Positions 51,419 through 59,829 of a DNA stretch of 64,000 nucleotides are shown in pieces. Under the pieces are notes generated by a model that ran no database searches, had not been told where the DNA came from, and worked only from the letters and a program-made list of their open reading frames with translations. Positions within the stretch are counted from its first letter, which is position 1, and each line of letters starts with the position of its first letter. This DNA comes from CALKAL01 sp051846895. Lineage in GTDB: Bacteria > Bacillota > Bacilli > Bacillales > Alkalibacillaceae. The position numbers were made by a program, and so were the translations under genes. Location: positions 97,822 through 161,821 of the forward strand of contig JBPYCQ010000008.1 of NCBI GenBank assembly GCA_051846895.1. Reading direction: 5' to 3'.

Positions 51419-52681
51419 TTGCAATATGATGTTATCGTCATAGGTGGTGGTCCATCAGGGTTAATGGCCGCCATTACAGCTGGAAGAAATGGTGCAAAGA
51501 CGTTATTAATAGAAAAAGGAGACAAGCTTGGCAGAAAGCTTGCGATTAGTGGTGGAGGACGATGTAACGTAACTAACGTATTACCGGAGCCTGAATTAAT
51601 TGATCATATTCCTGGTAATGGACGTTTTTTATATAGTGCATTTTCCATTTTTAATAATCAATCGATTATCGAATACTTTGAGTCACTCGGTGTTAAATTA
51701 AAAGAAGAAGACAAGGGACGGATGTTTCCCGTGAGTGATAGTGCCAAAACTGTTGTAAACACACTTGTTAATCAGCTTGATGTGTATCAAGTAGAAAAAA
51801 GGTTAAACACAAAGGTTGTAGCGATTAACTATGGTGAAAACACCCACCAAATTATTTTAGAAGGTAAAGAAAAGATTAATGCAACTTGTGTCGTGATCGC
51901 AGTTGGTGGAAAATCAGTTCCCCAAACCGGTAGTGAAGGGCAAGGATATGCCTGGGCAAAAAAAGCCGGGCATACGATAACAGAGCTGTATCCAACAGAA
52001 GTACCATTAACATCAAATGAACGTTTTATAAAAAACAAAACTTTACAGGGTATCGCTTTACGGGATGTTGAGCTTACTGCATTAAAGCCTAACGGAAAAC
52101 CAATTAAAACTCATCGCTGGGATATTTTATTTACGCATCAAGGACTTTCAGGACCAGCTGCCTTAAGATTAAGCCAATTTGTTGTTAAAGCGTTGAAAAA
52201 CTATAAGGCTGATTTTATTAATGTGCAAATAGACTGTTATCCTGATCTTTCAGTTAAACAACTTGAACAAAAACTAATAAATGCAGCAAAAGAACAACCT
52301 AATAAATCCGTTAAACACTTATGGAAAGCGTTCATTCCTGAGCGCTACTTACTCTTTTTATTAGAAAAAATTGATTTTGATCCAAGTACGACATACCACC
52401 ATTTAAATCATAAGAAAGTTTATGAATTAGCCGAAATGATGAAACAATTCCAAATAAAGATAAACGGAACATTATCAATCGAAAAGGCGTTCATTACTGG
52501 TGGAGGTGTATCATTGAAAGAAATAGTTCCAAATGAAATGGCATCAAAACTAATGGACAGGCTATATTTTTGTGGTGAAATTCTAGATATCCACGGCTAT
52601 ACTGGCGGTTTCAATATAACAGCAGCTTTCTCTACCGGCTACGTCGCTGGATTGAATGCCGCGTTGAGATCCAACAACTAG
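51419..52681 (+). CDS. ytfP: NAD(P)/FAD-dependent oxidoreductase YtfP (HI0933-like)
   Basis: 420-residue flavoprotein of the HI0933/YtfP family, substrate unknown. The FAD Rossmann motif is YDVIVIGGGPSGLMAAIT (near the N-terminus), followed by GDKLGRKLAISGGGRCNVTN, CVVIAVGGKSVPQTGSEGQG and the end YFCGEILDIHGYTGGFNITA. The TTG at 51419 gives the same N-terminus as B. subtilis YtfP; GAAGGG lies 11 bases before. A longer frame upstream of 51419 has no ribosome site and starts inside the murJ gene. A 21-bp repeat array begins right at the stop codon. Confidence 0.93.
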   Translation: MQYDVIVIGGGPSGLMAAITAGRNGAKTLLIEKGDKLGRKLAISGGGRCNVTNVLPEPELIDHIPGNGRFLYSAFSIFNNQSIIEYFESLGVKLKEEDKGRMFPVSDSAKTVVNTLVNQLDVYQVEKRLNTKVVAINYGENTHQIILEGKEKINATCVVIAVGGKSVPQTGSEGQGYAWAKKAGHTITELYPTEVPLTSNERFIKNKTLQGIALRDVELTALKPNGKPIKTHRWDILFTHQGLSGPAALRLSQFVVKALKNYKADFINVQIDCYPDLSVKQLEQKLINAAKEQPNKSVKHLWKAFIPERYLLFLLEKIDFDPSTTYHHLNHKKVYELAEMMKQFQIKINGTLSIEKAFITGGGVSLKEIVPNEMASKLMDRLYFCGEILDIHGYTGGFNITAAFSTGYVAGLNAALRSNN

Positions 52682-52828
52682 GTGGTAATTGTTCAAAGTA
52701 GGGTTGTGTTTGTTCAAAGTTGGGCAGTAATTGTTCAAAGTAGTGTAGCAATTGTTCAAACATGCATTGCGATTGTTCAAACATGAGTTGTAATTGTTCA
52801 AACACGCGTTGCAATTGTTCAAACTTAA
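52682..52828 (+). repeat. Seven-unit array of 21-bp repeats, core TTGTTCAAA
   Basis: TTGTTCAAA occurs at 52689, 52710, 52731, 52752, 52773, 52794 and 52815, an exact 21-base period, with semi-conserved 12-base links such as CATGCATTGCGA and CACGCGTTGCAA. It lies immediately after ytfP. The same unit in the opposite orientation occurs at 63520-63612. Open frames through it (FEQLQ-type heptads) follow from the 21-base period and are not taken as genes. Confidence 0.9.
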
Positions 52829-52880
52829 AAAAACCAAGCAATTATAGGTCCAATATAATTAAATATACCTATTTGAAAAA

Positions 52881-52924
52881 CGAAAAAATCACTGAAAACA
52901 ATTTTTCATTCAGTGATTTTTTCG
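52881..52924. terminator. Bidirectional terminator after the repeat array
   Basis: 16-bp stem CGAAAAAATCACTGAA (52881-52896) with TTCAGTGATTTTTTCG (52909-52924), 12-base loop, between convergent ytfP and the GntR-ABC operon. Confidence 0.9.
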
Positions 52925-52939
52925 CAAATTTATAAACGA

Positions 52940-54181
52940 TTAATATTTAAATTGAAGGTATTGTATATCTAAGATGGAATCCTTTTTACCATCCTTCTCA
53001 TCAATTACAATTTCTCCTTCATAGACAAATTCATTCGTAGTTGTATCATAAACACTTAACTCAATGTTTTTAATTCCATATTCATCTCTTTCAATAACAT
53101 AAATCAAACCATCTTTAACTGATATGACTGGCTCAGGATCATTGACAGGGTCAAAGTCTAATGGAAGTTCGGATATCAATTTCTGTTGTTTAATATTAAA
53201 TACTTTAATTACTGGTTGACCAGCTTCAGAAGCCTGTCTAAAGTAAAGGTTGGATCCGTCAAATTGATAGACTCGATCAACGTCTACAACCATTTTATCC
53301 CCATGTTCATGATCTTCAGATTGTTGAGGCCCATTTTCATTCAATCCCTCGACATTTAAATACTCTATTTTACCTGTTGGAACATGGTAAGCAAGTAACT
53401 CACTCGATTCAGGAACTCCATCATGTTCAACTGTTTTGCGATAAACAACATACTCATTTGGTTTCCAGCTTTCAGATTCATTAAGTTTATTAAAATTTAC
53501 ATTTCCTGATTTTTCATCTAAGAAAAGCGTATGTTTTTCTTTAAAACTGTTCGTGTTCACGTCAAAATGATATGCCTCTATAAATTCAAACAGTTCATCT
53601 TTTTCATTAAATTCCCAGCTTTTTGTAAAAACGATTATTTCATCGTTCGCTATTTGAATATCTTCAATAATAAGATGGTTGTTTGAACGTATGTCATCAT
53701 ATTGAATTTTATTTATTTTGTTTGTATGTTTGTTAAGATATCTGACATTTAAATATTGATTGTTCGAACGATAATAAAAATGATTTGGTTCAACAATAGC
53801 GATATAATCGTCTGTCTCAACAGCATTATTGTCTACATAATACAGCCCACGCATTAATCCATTATGTTTTTCTCGAAAGGCTCTATCCAATGAAAACTTT
53901 GTACCTTTTAGTGAATCAAAAAACGATTGTTCAACGTTATAGAACGTACCATCATCTGTTAAATTTAAAAAATCAGCTGTCCCCCCAGCATAATACCCAT
54001 TTTTTGAATTTGAGTAAAATGCTCCGATAATCACATCATCAATATATTTTTCATCTCCAGCGATTGTGTTTATTGAAAAGCTTGGATTTGAATGTCTTTC
54101 AATGGCTGACTGTACATAGTAAGTTCCGATACATGATAAAATGACAACTAGTGCAACGATTGTTTTTATATATTTTTTCAT
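52940..54181 (-). CDS. Membrane-anchored extracytoplasmic protein of the GntR-ABC operon
   Basis: 413 residues. One N-terminal membrane helix (about 5-24) then a large extracytoplasmic domain, beta-rich, with repeated blade-like stretches (YYVDNNAVETDDYIAIVEPN, NHLIIEDIQIANDEIIVFTK, VISVKDGLIYVIERDEYGIK), suggesting a beta-propeller-like fold. I do not recognise a named family. It is the last gene of the GntR-ABC-permease operon, 13 bases after the permease, so it may sense or bind the transporter's substrate, or be its target (inference). Confidence 0.8.
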   Translation of the reverse strand: MKKYIKTIVALVVILSCIGTYYVQSAIERHSNPSFSINTIAGDEKYIDDVIIGAFYSNSKNGYYAGGTADFLNLTDDGTFYNVEQSFFDSLKGTKFSLDRAFREKHNGLMRGLYYVDNNAVETDDYIAIVEPNHFYYRSNNQYLNVRYLNKHTNKINKIQYDDIRSNNHLIIEDIQIANDEIIVFTKSWEFNEKDELFEFIEAYHFDVNTNSFKEKHTLFLDEKSGNVNFNKLNESESWKPNEYVVYRKTVEHDGVPESSELLAYHVPTGKIEYLNVEGLNENGPQQSEDHEHGDKMVVDVDRVYQFDGSNLYFRQASEAGQPVIKVFNIKQQKLISELPLDFDPVNDPEPVISVKDGLIYVIERDEYGIKNIELSVYDTTTNEFVYEGEIVIDEKDGKKDSILDIQYLQFKY

Positions 54182-54194
54182 TCATCTCACCTCA

Positions 54195-55028
54195 CTAAAC
54201 TCTAATTTTCTTTCTTAATAAATAAGCACTTGTCATAATAGACAGAAATAATGTTAAAGTTCCAGTTGTTATCGTTAAATAAACAATTTCATCACTATAA
54301 AAAAATCCGTTCAATAATAAATCATTTAACAATACTGGTGCGAAAAAAATGACCACGGCGATGATACTATAAACAGATCCTAGTACAATACCTTTCAAAC
54401 GATAGCTACGCTCAAACATAATCGCCGTGAATAAAATAGCGACAGTCGTTATGCCAGCACCGTAAAAAAGGAAAAACTCTGTAAATGTCCCAGGAAATAA
54501 AATGCCTGTATCTAAATTATTCATCAATACTTCACGAACTGAGAAATCTTCACGATAAGTATCTGAAACAATGAGCTTCATAATCCGTAAATCAATAACT
54601 AAAGATATTAATTGAATCGCAATAAAACTTAACGTAATCATTAAAATCGTTACAAGCTTCGCTAAATAAACATTAATTCGTTCAGTTGGTAGCATTAATA
54701 ATCGGTAAATGAACGTGTTTTTTCCAAACCAATCGCGATACCATATAAGGAAAATGTAAAACAGAACAGTCGCTATCCCTATAAATATTGGGCCGTAAAA
54801 AAAGCCCGAATTCGTCACAGCAAAGAAACTGAACGTTCCAATCATTCCCATTGCCTGATCTGAAGAAAATCCATCTTGATAAATTAACTCATTAATTCGA
54901 TTCATATAATCACTTGATAAATAAATAGTTCCGATAGTTTGAATAGCAAATACAGCAATTAAAATGACACTTAATATTTTTGCAAAACGATTAAATTCAA
55001 AATTCGTTAGTTTTAAAAAACTTTTCAT
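54195..55028 (-). CDS. ABC transporter permease subunit
   Basis: 277 residues with six or seven membrane helices, for example near 15-35, 70-95 (FFAVTNSGFFYGPIFIGIAT), 125-150, 185-210, 220-240 and 250-270. Resembles ABC-2-type permeases of GntR-linked YtrABCD-like systems, though it has no signature I could name precisely. The start ATG overlaps the ATPase stop codon as ATGA, showing coupling. It forms the membrane part of the transporter with the adjacent ATPase. Substrate unknown; such systems often act in cell-envelope stress or peptide antibiotic resistance. Confidence 0.85.
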   Translation of the reverse strand: MKSFLKLTNFEFNRFAKILSVILIAVFAIQTIGTIYLSSDYMNRINELIYQDGFSSDQAMGMIGTFSFFAVTNSGFFYGPIFIGIATVLFYIFLIWYRDWFGKNTFIYRLLMLPTERINVYLAKLVTILMITLSFIAIQLISLVIDLRIMKLIVSDTYREDFSVREVLMNNLDTGILFPGTFTEFFLFYGAGITTVAILFTAIMFERSYRLKGIVLGSVYSIIAVVIFFAPVLLNDLLLNGFFYSDEIVYLTITTGTLTLFLSIMTSAYLLRKKIRV

Positions 55029-55714
55029 CGACGATACACCTCCCGCATGACATCAATAACGGATTTCCCTTCTGATGCACGAATTTCTTCTGTACTAAAT
55101 TCCATTTCTACAATTCCGTCATTTAAGATGACTGCTTTATCAATTAAATGCTCGATATCATTAATCTCATGTGTTGTAATAATGACTCCTCGGTCTTCAA
55201 TAAGATGACTCGTAAACACCTCTGCTATTTGTTCACGGCTAAAAATATCTATTCCTGAGAATGGTTCATCCATTAAAACAAAATCAGCGTCTAATGCTAG
55301 GCCTAATAAAAGATTTACCTTCGCGGTGTTTCCTTTAGAAAGCGATGAAATTTTCTCTGTTTTTTTCAATTTGAAAAACTCTAGCATTTCATCTGCACGT
55401 TCTTGATTCCAGCAATTATAAAAGTCGTTCATAAATTCCATCGCATCTTTGATACGCATTTGCGGAAGCATCGTGATGGTGTCTGGAATATAAGACACTT
55501 TTTCAAAAATCCCCTTATGAAACTTCTCACCATTAACTAATATTTCACCACTATTAATAGGTGTGAGCCCTGTAATTGCATTTAGTATCGTTGTTTTACC
55601 GACTCCATTTATTCCAATTAAGCATGTAATCTCACCTTTATTTGCTGTGAAACTAACGCCATCTAACACTTTTTTTCGACCAAACTTTTTAACGACATTA
55701 TTCACTTGTATCAT
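55025..55714 (-). CDS. ABC transporter ATP-binding protein
   Basis: 229-residue ATPase. Walker A GINGVGKTT (about 34-42), Walker B VLMDEPFSGID, the signature SSLSKGNTAKVNLLLGLALD (a degenerate LSGGQ, typical of ABC-2 exporters) and the switch His in ITTHEI are present, so it should hydrolyse ATP. It overlaps the 3' end of gntR by 17 bases and the permease by four, a coupled operon. By resemblance it is YtrB/BcrA-like. Exporter substrate not deducible. Confidence 0.93.
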   Translation of the reverse strand: MIQVNNVVKKFGRKKVLDGVSFTANKGEITCLIGINGVGKTTILNAITGLTPINSGEILVNGEKFHKGIFEKVSYIPDTITMLPQMRIKDAMEFMNDFYNCWNQERADEMLEFFKLKKTEKISSLSKGNTAKVNLLLGLALDADFVLMDEPFSGIDIFSREQIAEVFTSHLIEDRGVIITTHEINDIEHLIDKAVILNDGIVEMEFSTEEIRASEGKSVIDVMREVYRR

Positions 55715-56096
55715 TTATATCACCCTTTACTTCGTGACTTAGAAAACTATTTCTTACTAAATTCAATGCATCGTCCAACGATACATTAATCGATTGGATT
55801 GAAGCTACAAAATTATTAACCGCTTCATGAATCAACTCATCTCTTACTTCTTGAATGACTGCATGATCTGCAGTGACCCTGCTTGGCTGATTTTTTTCCG
55901 TTTTAATCAAACCTTCATCCTCCATTTCCTTATACGCCCTCTGCGCCGTGTTCGGATTGATTTTTAAAGAACTTGCTAATTCGCGTCTTGACGGAATTTG
56001 CTGACCTGGCTCTAATAGCCCTTTTGCAATTTGTTCTTTAAAATACCGAACGACTTGTACGTAGACGGGGTCACGATTATTGAAATTTATTTTCAT
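55698..56096 (-). CDS. GntR family regulator, YtrA subfamily
   Basis: 132-residue regulator. The winged HTH (about 10-75) contains PVYVQVVRYFKEQIAKGLLE, PGQQIPSRRELASSLKINPN and TAQRAYKEMEDEGLIKTEKN, a close fit to YtrA-type GntR proteins; a short helical dimer region follows (about 85-132). No ligand-binding domain is present. YtrA-type repressors regulate the ABC operon in which they sit. It begins 170 bases below the promoter, and five palindromic operators lie in that stretch. First gene of a four-gene operon. Confidence 0.93.
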   Translation of the reverse strand: MKINFNNRDPVYVQVVRYFKEQIAKGLLEPGQQIPSRRELASSLKINPNTAQRAYKEMEDEGLIKTEKNQPSRVTADHAVIQEVRDELIHEAVNNFVASIQSINVSLDDALNLVRNSFLSHEVKGDINDTSE

Positions 56097-56122
56097 TCAA
56101 TCAACTCCCGATTTTTCTTATG

Positions 56123-56282
56123 TGTATTAATCACTTAGTACACGTTTTGTAAAAATATATGTATCAAATACTTAATACACCTACTCTAAAAAAATATGTA
56201 TTAACCATTTAATACACCTACTCTAAAAAAATATGTATTAACCATTTAATACACTCGATATATGTATTATACGGTTAATACA
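56123..56282. promoter_or_regulatory. Five tandem operators TGTATTAA-N4-TTAATACA
   Basis: Palindromes at 56123-56142, 56160-56179, 56197-56216, 56234-56253 and 56263-56282, all with 8-4-8 geometry. The first four begin exactly 37 bases apart; two full 37-mers (56180-56216, 56217-56253) are identical. The fifth overlaps the -10 of the gntR promoter. Best explained as binding sites of the adjoining GntR/YtrA-type repressor. Confidence 0.85.
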
Positions 56283-56295
56283 CATTGGATGTCAA
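56266..56295 (-). promoter_or_regulatory. Promoter of the GntR-ABC operon
   Basis: Minus-strand TTGACA (56295-56290), 18 bases, TATAAT (56271-56266): consensus hexamers. Transcription should begin near 56259, leaving a 160-base leader that contains four operators. Confidence 0.8.
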
Positions 56296-56362
56296 CAATA
56301 TTTTTATAAATTATTTTTATGATACAATCTTTTTTATAGAGTTATAGAAGGGAGAACGCAAC

Positions 56363-57115
56363 TTGAAGCTCGTATCATGGAATGTAAATGGACTAAGAGC
56401 ATGCATTAAAAAGGGGTTTTTAGACTATTTTAATAAAATAAATGCAGATATATTTGCTGTACAAGAAATTAAATTGCAAGAAGGGCAGCTAGATCTTGAG
56501 CTTGATGGTTATTATCAATATTGGAATTATGCAATAAAAAAGGGCTATGCAGGAACGGCTGTATTTACTAAAAGAAAACCACTTAAAGTCTCATATGATT
56601 TTGAAGAGGACGGGGCTCATCCAGAAGGGCGTCTAATAACGTTAGAGTTTGACGATTATTTTTTTGTAACGATTTATTCACCTAATGCCCAAAGAACATT
56701 AGATCGTTTACCGTTACGATTGGAATGGGAAAGACAACTCTTAAACTATTTAAAAGAACTCAATAGTAAAAAGCCGGTTATTTTATGTGGCGATATGAAT
56801 GTTGCTCACGAAGAAATAGATATAAGAAATGCTAAGACAAACCACGGAAATTCTGGTTTTACTAAGGAAGAAAGAGAATGTATGACTCGTTTATTAAATG
56901 CCGGATTTATTGATACATTGCGATACTTTTATCCAAACGAAGAAGGATTATACACTTGGTGGTCATATATGAAAACAGTAAGAGAACGTAATATCGGCTG
57001 GCGGATTGATTATTTTATCGTTTCCAATCAATTAAAAGAAAGACTACAGGATTCACAAATCGACTCTGACATTTACGGTAGCGACCACTGCCCGATTGTG
57101 TTGACATTGAGTTAA
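56363..57115 (+). CDS. exoA: Exodeoxyribonuclease III / AP endonuclease ExoA
   Basis: 250-residue EEP-family nuclease for base excision repair; it cuts abasic sites and trims 3' ends. N-terminal KLVSWNVNGLRACIKKGF with the catalytic Asn, FAVQEIKLQEGQ (Glu metal ligand), IYSPNAQRTLDRL, LCGDMNVAHEEIDIRNAK (Asp, Asn) and the final GSDHCPIVL (Asp, His) give a complete active site. TTG start at 56363 with GAAGGGAG at nine bases. Single gene with its own terminator. Confidence 0.95.
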   Translation: MKLVSWNVNGLRACIKKGFLDYFNKINADIFAVQEIKLQEGQLDLELDGYYQYWNYAIKKGYAGTAVFTKRKPLKVSYDFEEDGAHPEGRLITLEFDDYFFVTIYSPNAQRTLDRLPLRLEWERQLLNYLKELNSKKPVILCGDMNVAHEEIDIRNAKTNHGNSGFTKEERECMTRLLNAGFIDTLRYFYPNEEGLYTWWSYMKTVRERNIGWRIDYFIVSNQLKERLQDSQIDSDIYGSDHCPIVLTLS

Positions 57116-57124
57116 ATTAAGAAA

Positions 57125-57156
57125 AAAGAGAACATTTTTATTTGGATGTTCTCTTT
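57125..57156. terminator. Terminator between exoA and the respiratory cluster
   Basis: AAAGAGAACAT (57125-57135) pairs with ATGTTCTCTTT (57146-57156) between convergent genes. Confidence 0.85.
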
Positions 57157-57157
57157 A

Positions 57158-57715
57158 CTATTCTTCAACGGTTGAGTGATCTGTAAAAACATAATGTAAA
57201 AAGTAAACAATCATCGCTATGGCTAAACTTATAAACCCCCAGCCCAATGTCTGTTGTTCAGCTACTAAATAGTTATTACAAATCTGTATAGGTGAATCGA
57301 TGTACAGCCACCCCATTAAAACAAACATTGAAAGATAGTTCAAAAAAACAAAGCTTTTTCCGAGAGCTTTTATTTTTTTCCAACTATCAGCTATTAAAAA
57401 TCCAACGAGTGGCAAACTTATAAATTTTAATATTTCATGCGTTTGACTAATTAACGCTTCATCTAGCGCTCTTGGAATCATCCAATATGTTGTAATAAAG
57501 ATGATCAAAACGATACCAGCAACACCATGACTGTCCCACTGGTCAAAAGTATGTTTTAATTTTTCTACAATAAACGAGCCTATTAACCATCCTGAAATAA
57601 TTAATAGTGGTAACTGAATGAGCATATGAACAACCATTATAGACTCTAAATAAATACGGATAGGAGGGATAATTAACATGACGTACATCAAAAGGCCTAA
57701 AATGAATTTGATCAC
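57158..57715 (-). CDS. Multi-helix membrane protein of the heme-copper cluster
   Basis: 185 residues with five or six membrane helices. The second helix begins HMLIQLPLLIISGWLIG and several histidines lie at membrane edges, which recalls small copper or heme-handling proteins such as DUF1404- or CtaG-like proteins; I cannot assign one. It shares one base with the sco gene before it and ends the minus-strand operon subunit II-subunit I-Sco. A role in assembling the heme-copper enzyme is inferred from context. Confidence 0.75.
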   Translation of the reverse strand: MIKFILGLLMYVMLIIPPIRIYLESIMVVHMLIQLPLLIISGWLIGSFIVEKLKHTFDQWDSHGVAGIVLIIFITTYWMIPRALDEALISQTHEILKFISLPLVGFLIADSWKKIKALGKSFVFLNYLSMFVLMGWLYIDSPIQICNNYLVAEQQTLGWGFISLAIAMIVYFLHYVFTDHSTVEE

Positions 57716-58350
57716 TATAATCCCCCCGCTTCGTCTTGCAGAACTCCAATTAATTTATTTGCTGCCTCATCAGTTTTTTTATAATCTAAAACATCGATTA
57801 AATATCCTTCTCGGTTCACTAAATAAAAGGCAGAATTATGAGCAAATCCACCATTACCGTCAGGAATAACGATGACACCAAACTTATCTAACAATTGATT
57901 AAGCTCCACCTCATTAGGAATCCTCGCCATCCGCCAAGTCTTTCCATCACTATCGAAATGGGACATATATTTTGATAATTGATGAGGATGATCACGCTCG
58001 ATATCAAAACTAATGCTTAAAAAGATGACATCCTCACCAATATATTGATTTGGAATCTTTTCATAAACTTCTTTTAAATTCATTTCTAGTTGCGGGCATA
58101 CATCAGTACAAGCTGTATAAATAAATGTCAAAAACACATATTTCCCGGCAAAATGCGAAAACGTGTAAGTATTCATCAAGCTATCTTCAAGCACTACATC
58201 TGGAAAAGCAGGTTTATCCGTTTCAAGCTGATAAATTCTTGCACTTTCAGCAGTAAATGCTCGAAGACCATCTGTACCGAAATAGATTAACATCATACCT
58301 ATTAAGATACTAAACCCGACTGTTAAAATATTACGCCATTTTGCGCTCAT
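57715..58350 (-). CDS. SCO1/SenC family copper chaperone
   Basis: 211-residue membrane-anchored thioredoxin-like protein. After one N-terminal helix (about 10-27) the copper-binding CxxxC is seen in TACTDVCPQLE, with the third ligand His in FAHNSAFYLV. Sco proteins deliver or reduce copper for the CuA centre of subunit II; the CuA subunit is encoded two genes upstream. The start ATG lies 20 bases inside the end of subunit I, so translation is coupled. Confidence 0.93.
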   Translation of the reverse strand: MSAKWRNILTVGFSILIGMMLIYFGTDGLRAFTAESARIYQLETDKPAFPDVVLEDSLMNTYTFSHFAGKYVFLTFIYTACTDVCPQLEMNLKEVYEKIPNQYIGEDVIFLSISFDIERDHPHQLSKYMSHFDSDGKTWRMARIPNEVELNQLLDKFGVIVIPDGNGGFAHNSAFYLVNREGYLIDVLDYKKTDEAANKLIGVLQDEAGGL

Positions 58351-59812
58351 CTAAATCGTCCCCTAGAGTACCTCTCACTCTAATATAACGAACAAAATGA
58401 ATAATAAAAATGATAATTGCAATTAGTAATAATATTCCCGATATTGCCCCAAATAGAGCTGGTCCCATCCACTCTGGAAAATGAGTTGCCCATCTTCTTG
58501 GTGTGCTAATTGCACCTGATACTAGAAATTGTCCACTAACACTAAACATGGCTAGCGCATAACAACCAAGGGCAAACTTATCAATTTTACGGTCTTTAAT
58601 TGGACTATCTACTTTTGCCAAGTAATACATGAATGCAAATAACATGACGACAGCACCTAGTCCCATATACATATGGAAATGTCCTGGCACCCATTTAGTA
58701 TTATGCATGACATGGTTTACAACAATCGTAGCATCTACAATCGCTGGAACGACTCCAACTGTCCACCCAAACATCGATAGGAAGGCAAGTCCAGATGCCA
58801 TGTCCCACTTAATTCCAGATTTATATACAATCATTAACGCTCCATAAGCCGTAACAACCAATACAGGTAAACCGTTTGCATAAGATAACGCCTGTCCCAT
58901 TATTAACATCCACTTAGGCATGACAGAGTCCATCAACATATGGTGTGTATAAATAAGTAGTGTAAAGGTAGTTGACATTGTCCATGCAACCAAGAACGAT
59001 TTGTTTACTGCCCATTTTCTATTTGTATAACGCGGTAACAATTCATAAACAACAATAACACCCATATAAATAATCGCATTAGCAAATATATGTCCAAAAG
59101 CATATGTTAAATTTTTCGCAAGTAATGGATCAAAAGTAAAACTTGGATTAATTACGTTAATGATATTCATAATTAAGACGATTGCTCCAGCAGTTATCGC
59201 AGTCGTATTAACAATTGTAACCATCGTGCTAGCAATGACAGCTGCAGGTGGAGCGTCTTTCTCATCTTTTTTACCTGAGATGACATCCCAGCCAAGTCCT
59301 TTACCTAAACTACCATATTTTTTAATAATGGCTCTCCCTACATCAATATACAGAAGAAGAAATCCAGTACCTAAAATGAGCATGCCAATTAAATAACATA
59401 AAGCACCTGCTGTTCCCCACGCATTCGCAGATAACGCCGGTAGTGGATATAAGAATGTCCAAGAACTAGCATATTCAAACGAAAAAACTCCAATAATAAC
59501 GAGCAATACACCGATTAAAAATAATGCTAAATTCCAAATAAATATCTTCTTAGATAATTCAACATACTCTCGCAAAAAGTACCACATGACTCCAGCTGCT
59601 GCGAGTGCGGCTGCTCCAACCATCCCTGTACCGTGAATCGTTAAAAATTGATAGAAGTTAGCTGGTGTTAAATCGAGTACTCCTCCTTGTGCAAAGAGCA
59701 TAAGTATACCAAATACAATCATTACAGAGATGACAACACCACCTATAACTAAATAGGTTGCAACTAAACTATTTCTTGAACGCAACTCTTTATTACGAAT
59801 GACTGTCCCCAT
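58331..59812 (-). CDS. Heme-copper enzyme subunit I, likely NO reductase-type
   Basis: 493 residues, about 12 membrane helices. Metal ligands are present: H60 and H380 for the low-spin heme, H378 for the high-spin heme, and H241, H290, H291 for the copper (GHIFANAI, THHMLMDS, VPGHFHMY). The Tyr normally four residues after the first copper His, which is cross-linked and needed for oxygen reduction, is Asn245 here. Tyr249, eight residues on, is too far along the helix for the usual link. Loss of this Tyr is a hallmark of nitric oxide reductase families related to oxidases. Encoded with CuA subunit II and Sco behind an FNR-like box. An NO reductase role is inference; a B-type oxidase is the alternative. 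Confidence 0.85.
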   Translation of the reverse strand: MGTVIRNKELRSRNSLVATYLVIGGVVISVMIVFGILMLFAQGGVLDLTPANFYQFLTIHGTGMVGAAALAAAGVMWYFLREYVELSKKIFIWNLALFLIGVLLVIIGVFSFEYASSWTFLYPLPALSANAWGTAGALCYLIGMLILGTGFLLLYIDVGRAIIKKYGSLGKGLGWDVISGKKDEKDAPPAAVIASTMVTIVNTTAITAGAIVLIMNIINVINPSFTFDPLLAKNLTYAFGHIFANAIIYMGVIVVYELLPRYTNRKWAVNKSFLVAWTMSTTFTLLIYTHHMLMDSVMPKWMLIMGQALSYANGLPVLVVTAYGALMIVYKSGIKWDMASGLAFLSMFGWTVGVVPAIVDATIVVNHVMHNTKWVPGHFHMYMGLGAVVMLFAFMYYLAKVDSPIKDRKIDKFALGCYALAMFSVSGQFLVSGAISTPRRWATHFPEWMGPALFGAISGILLLIAIIIFIIHFVRYIRVRGTLGDDLDERKMA

Positions 59813-59829
59813 ATTGATTCCCCCAGTTC

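Noticed and set aside
52682..52828. Possible CRISPR array
   Set aside because: Period of 21 bases is too short, there are no unique spacers, and no cas gene is present.
52583..52841. Minus-strand open frames giving FEQLQ- or LNNCN-type heptads across the 21-bp array
   Set aside because: Seven-residue periodicity follows from the 21-base repeat; several frames are open at once, and there is no ribosome site or codon bias. Treated as intergenic repeats.
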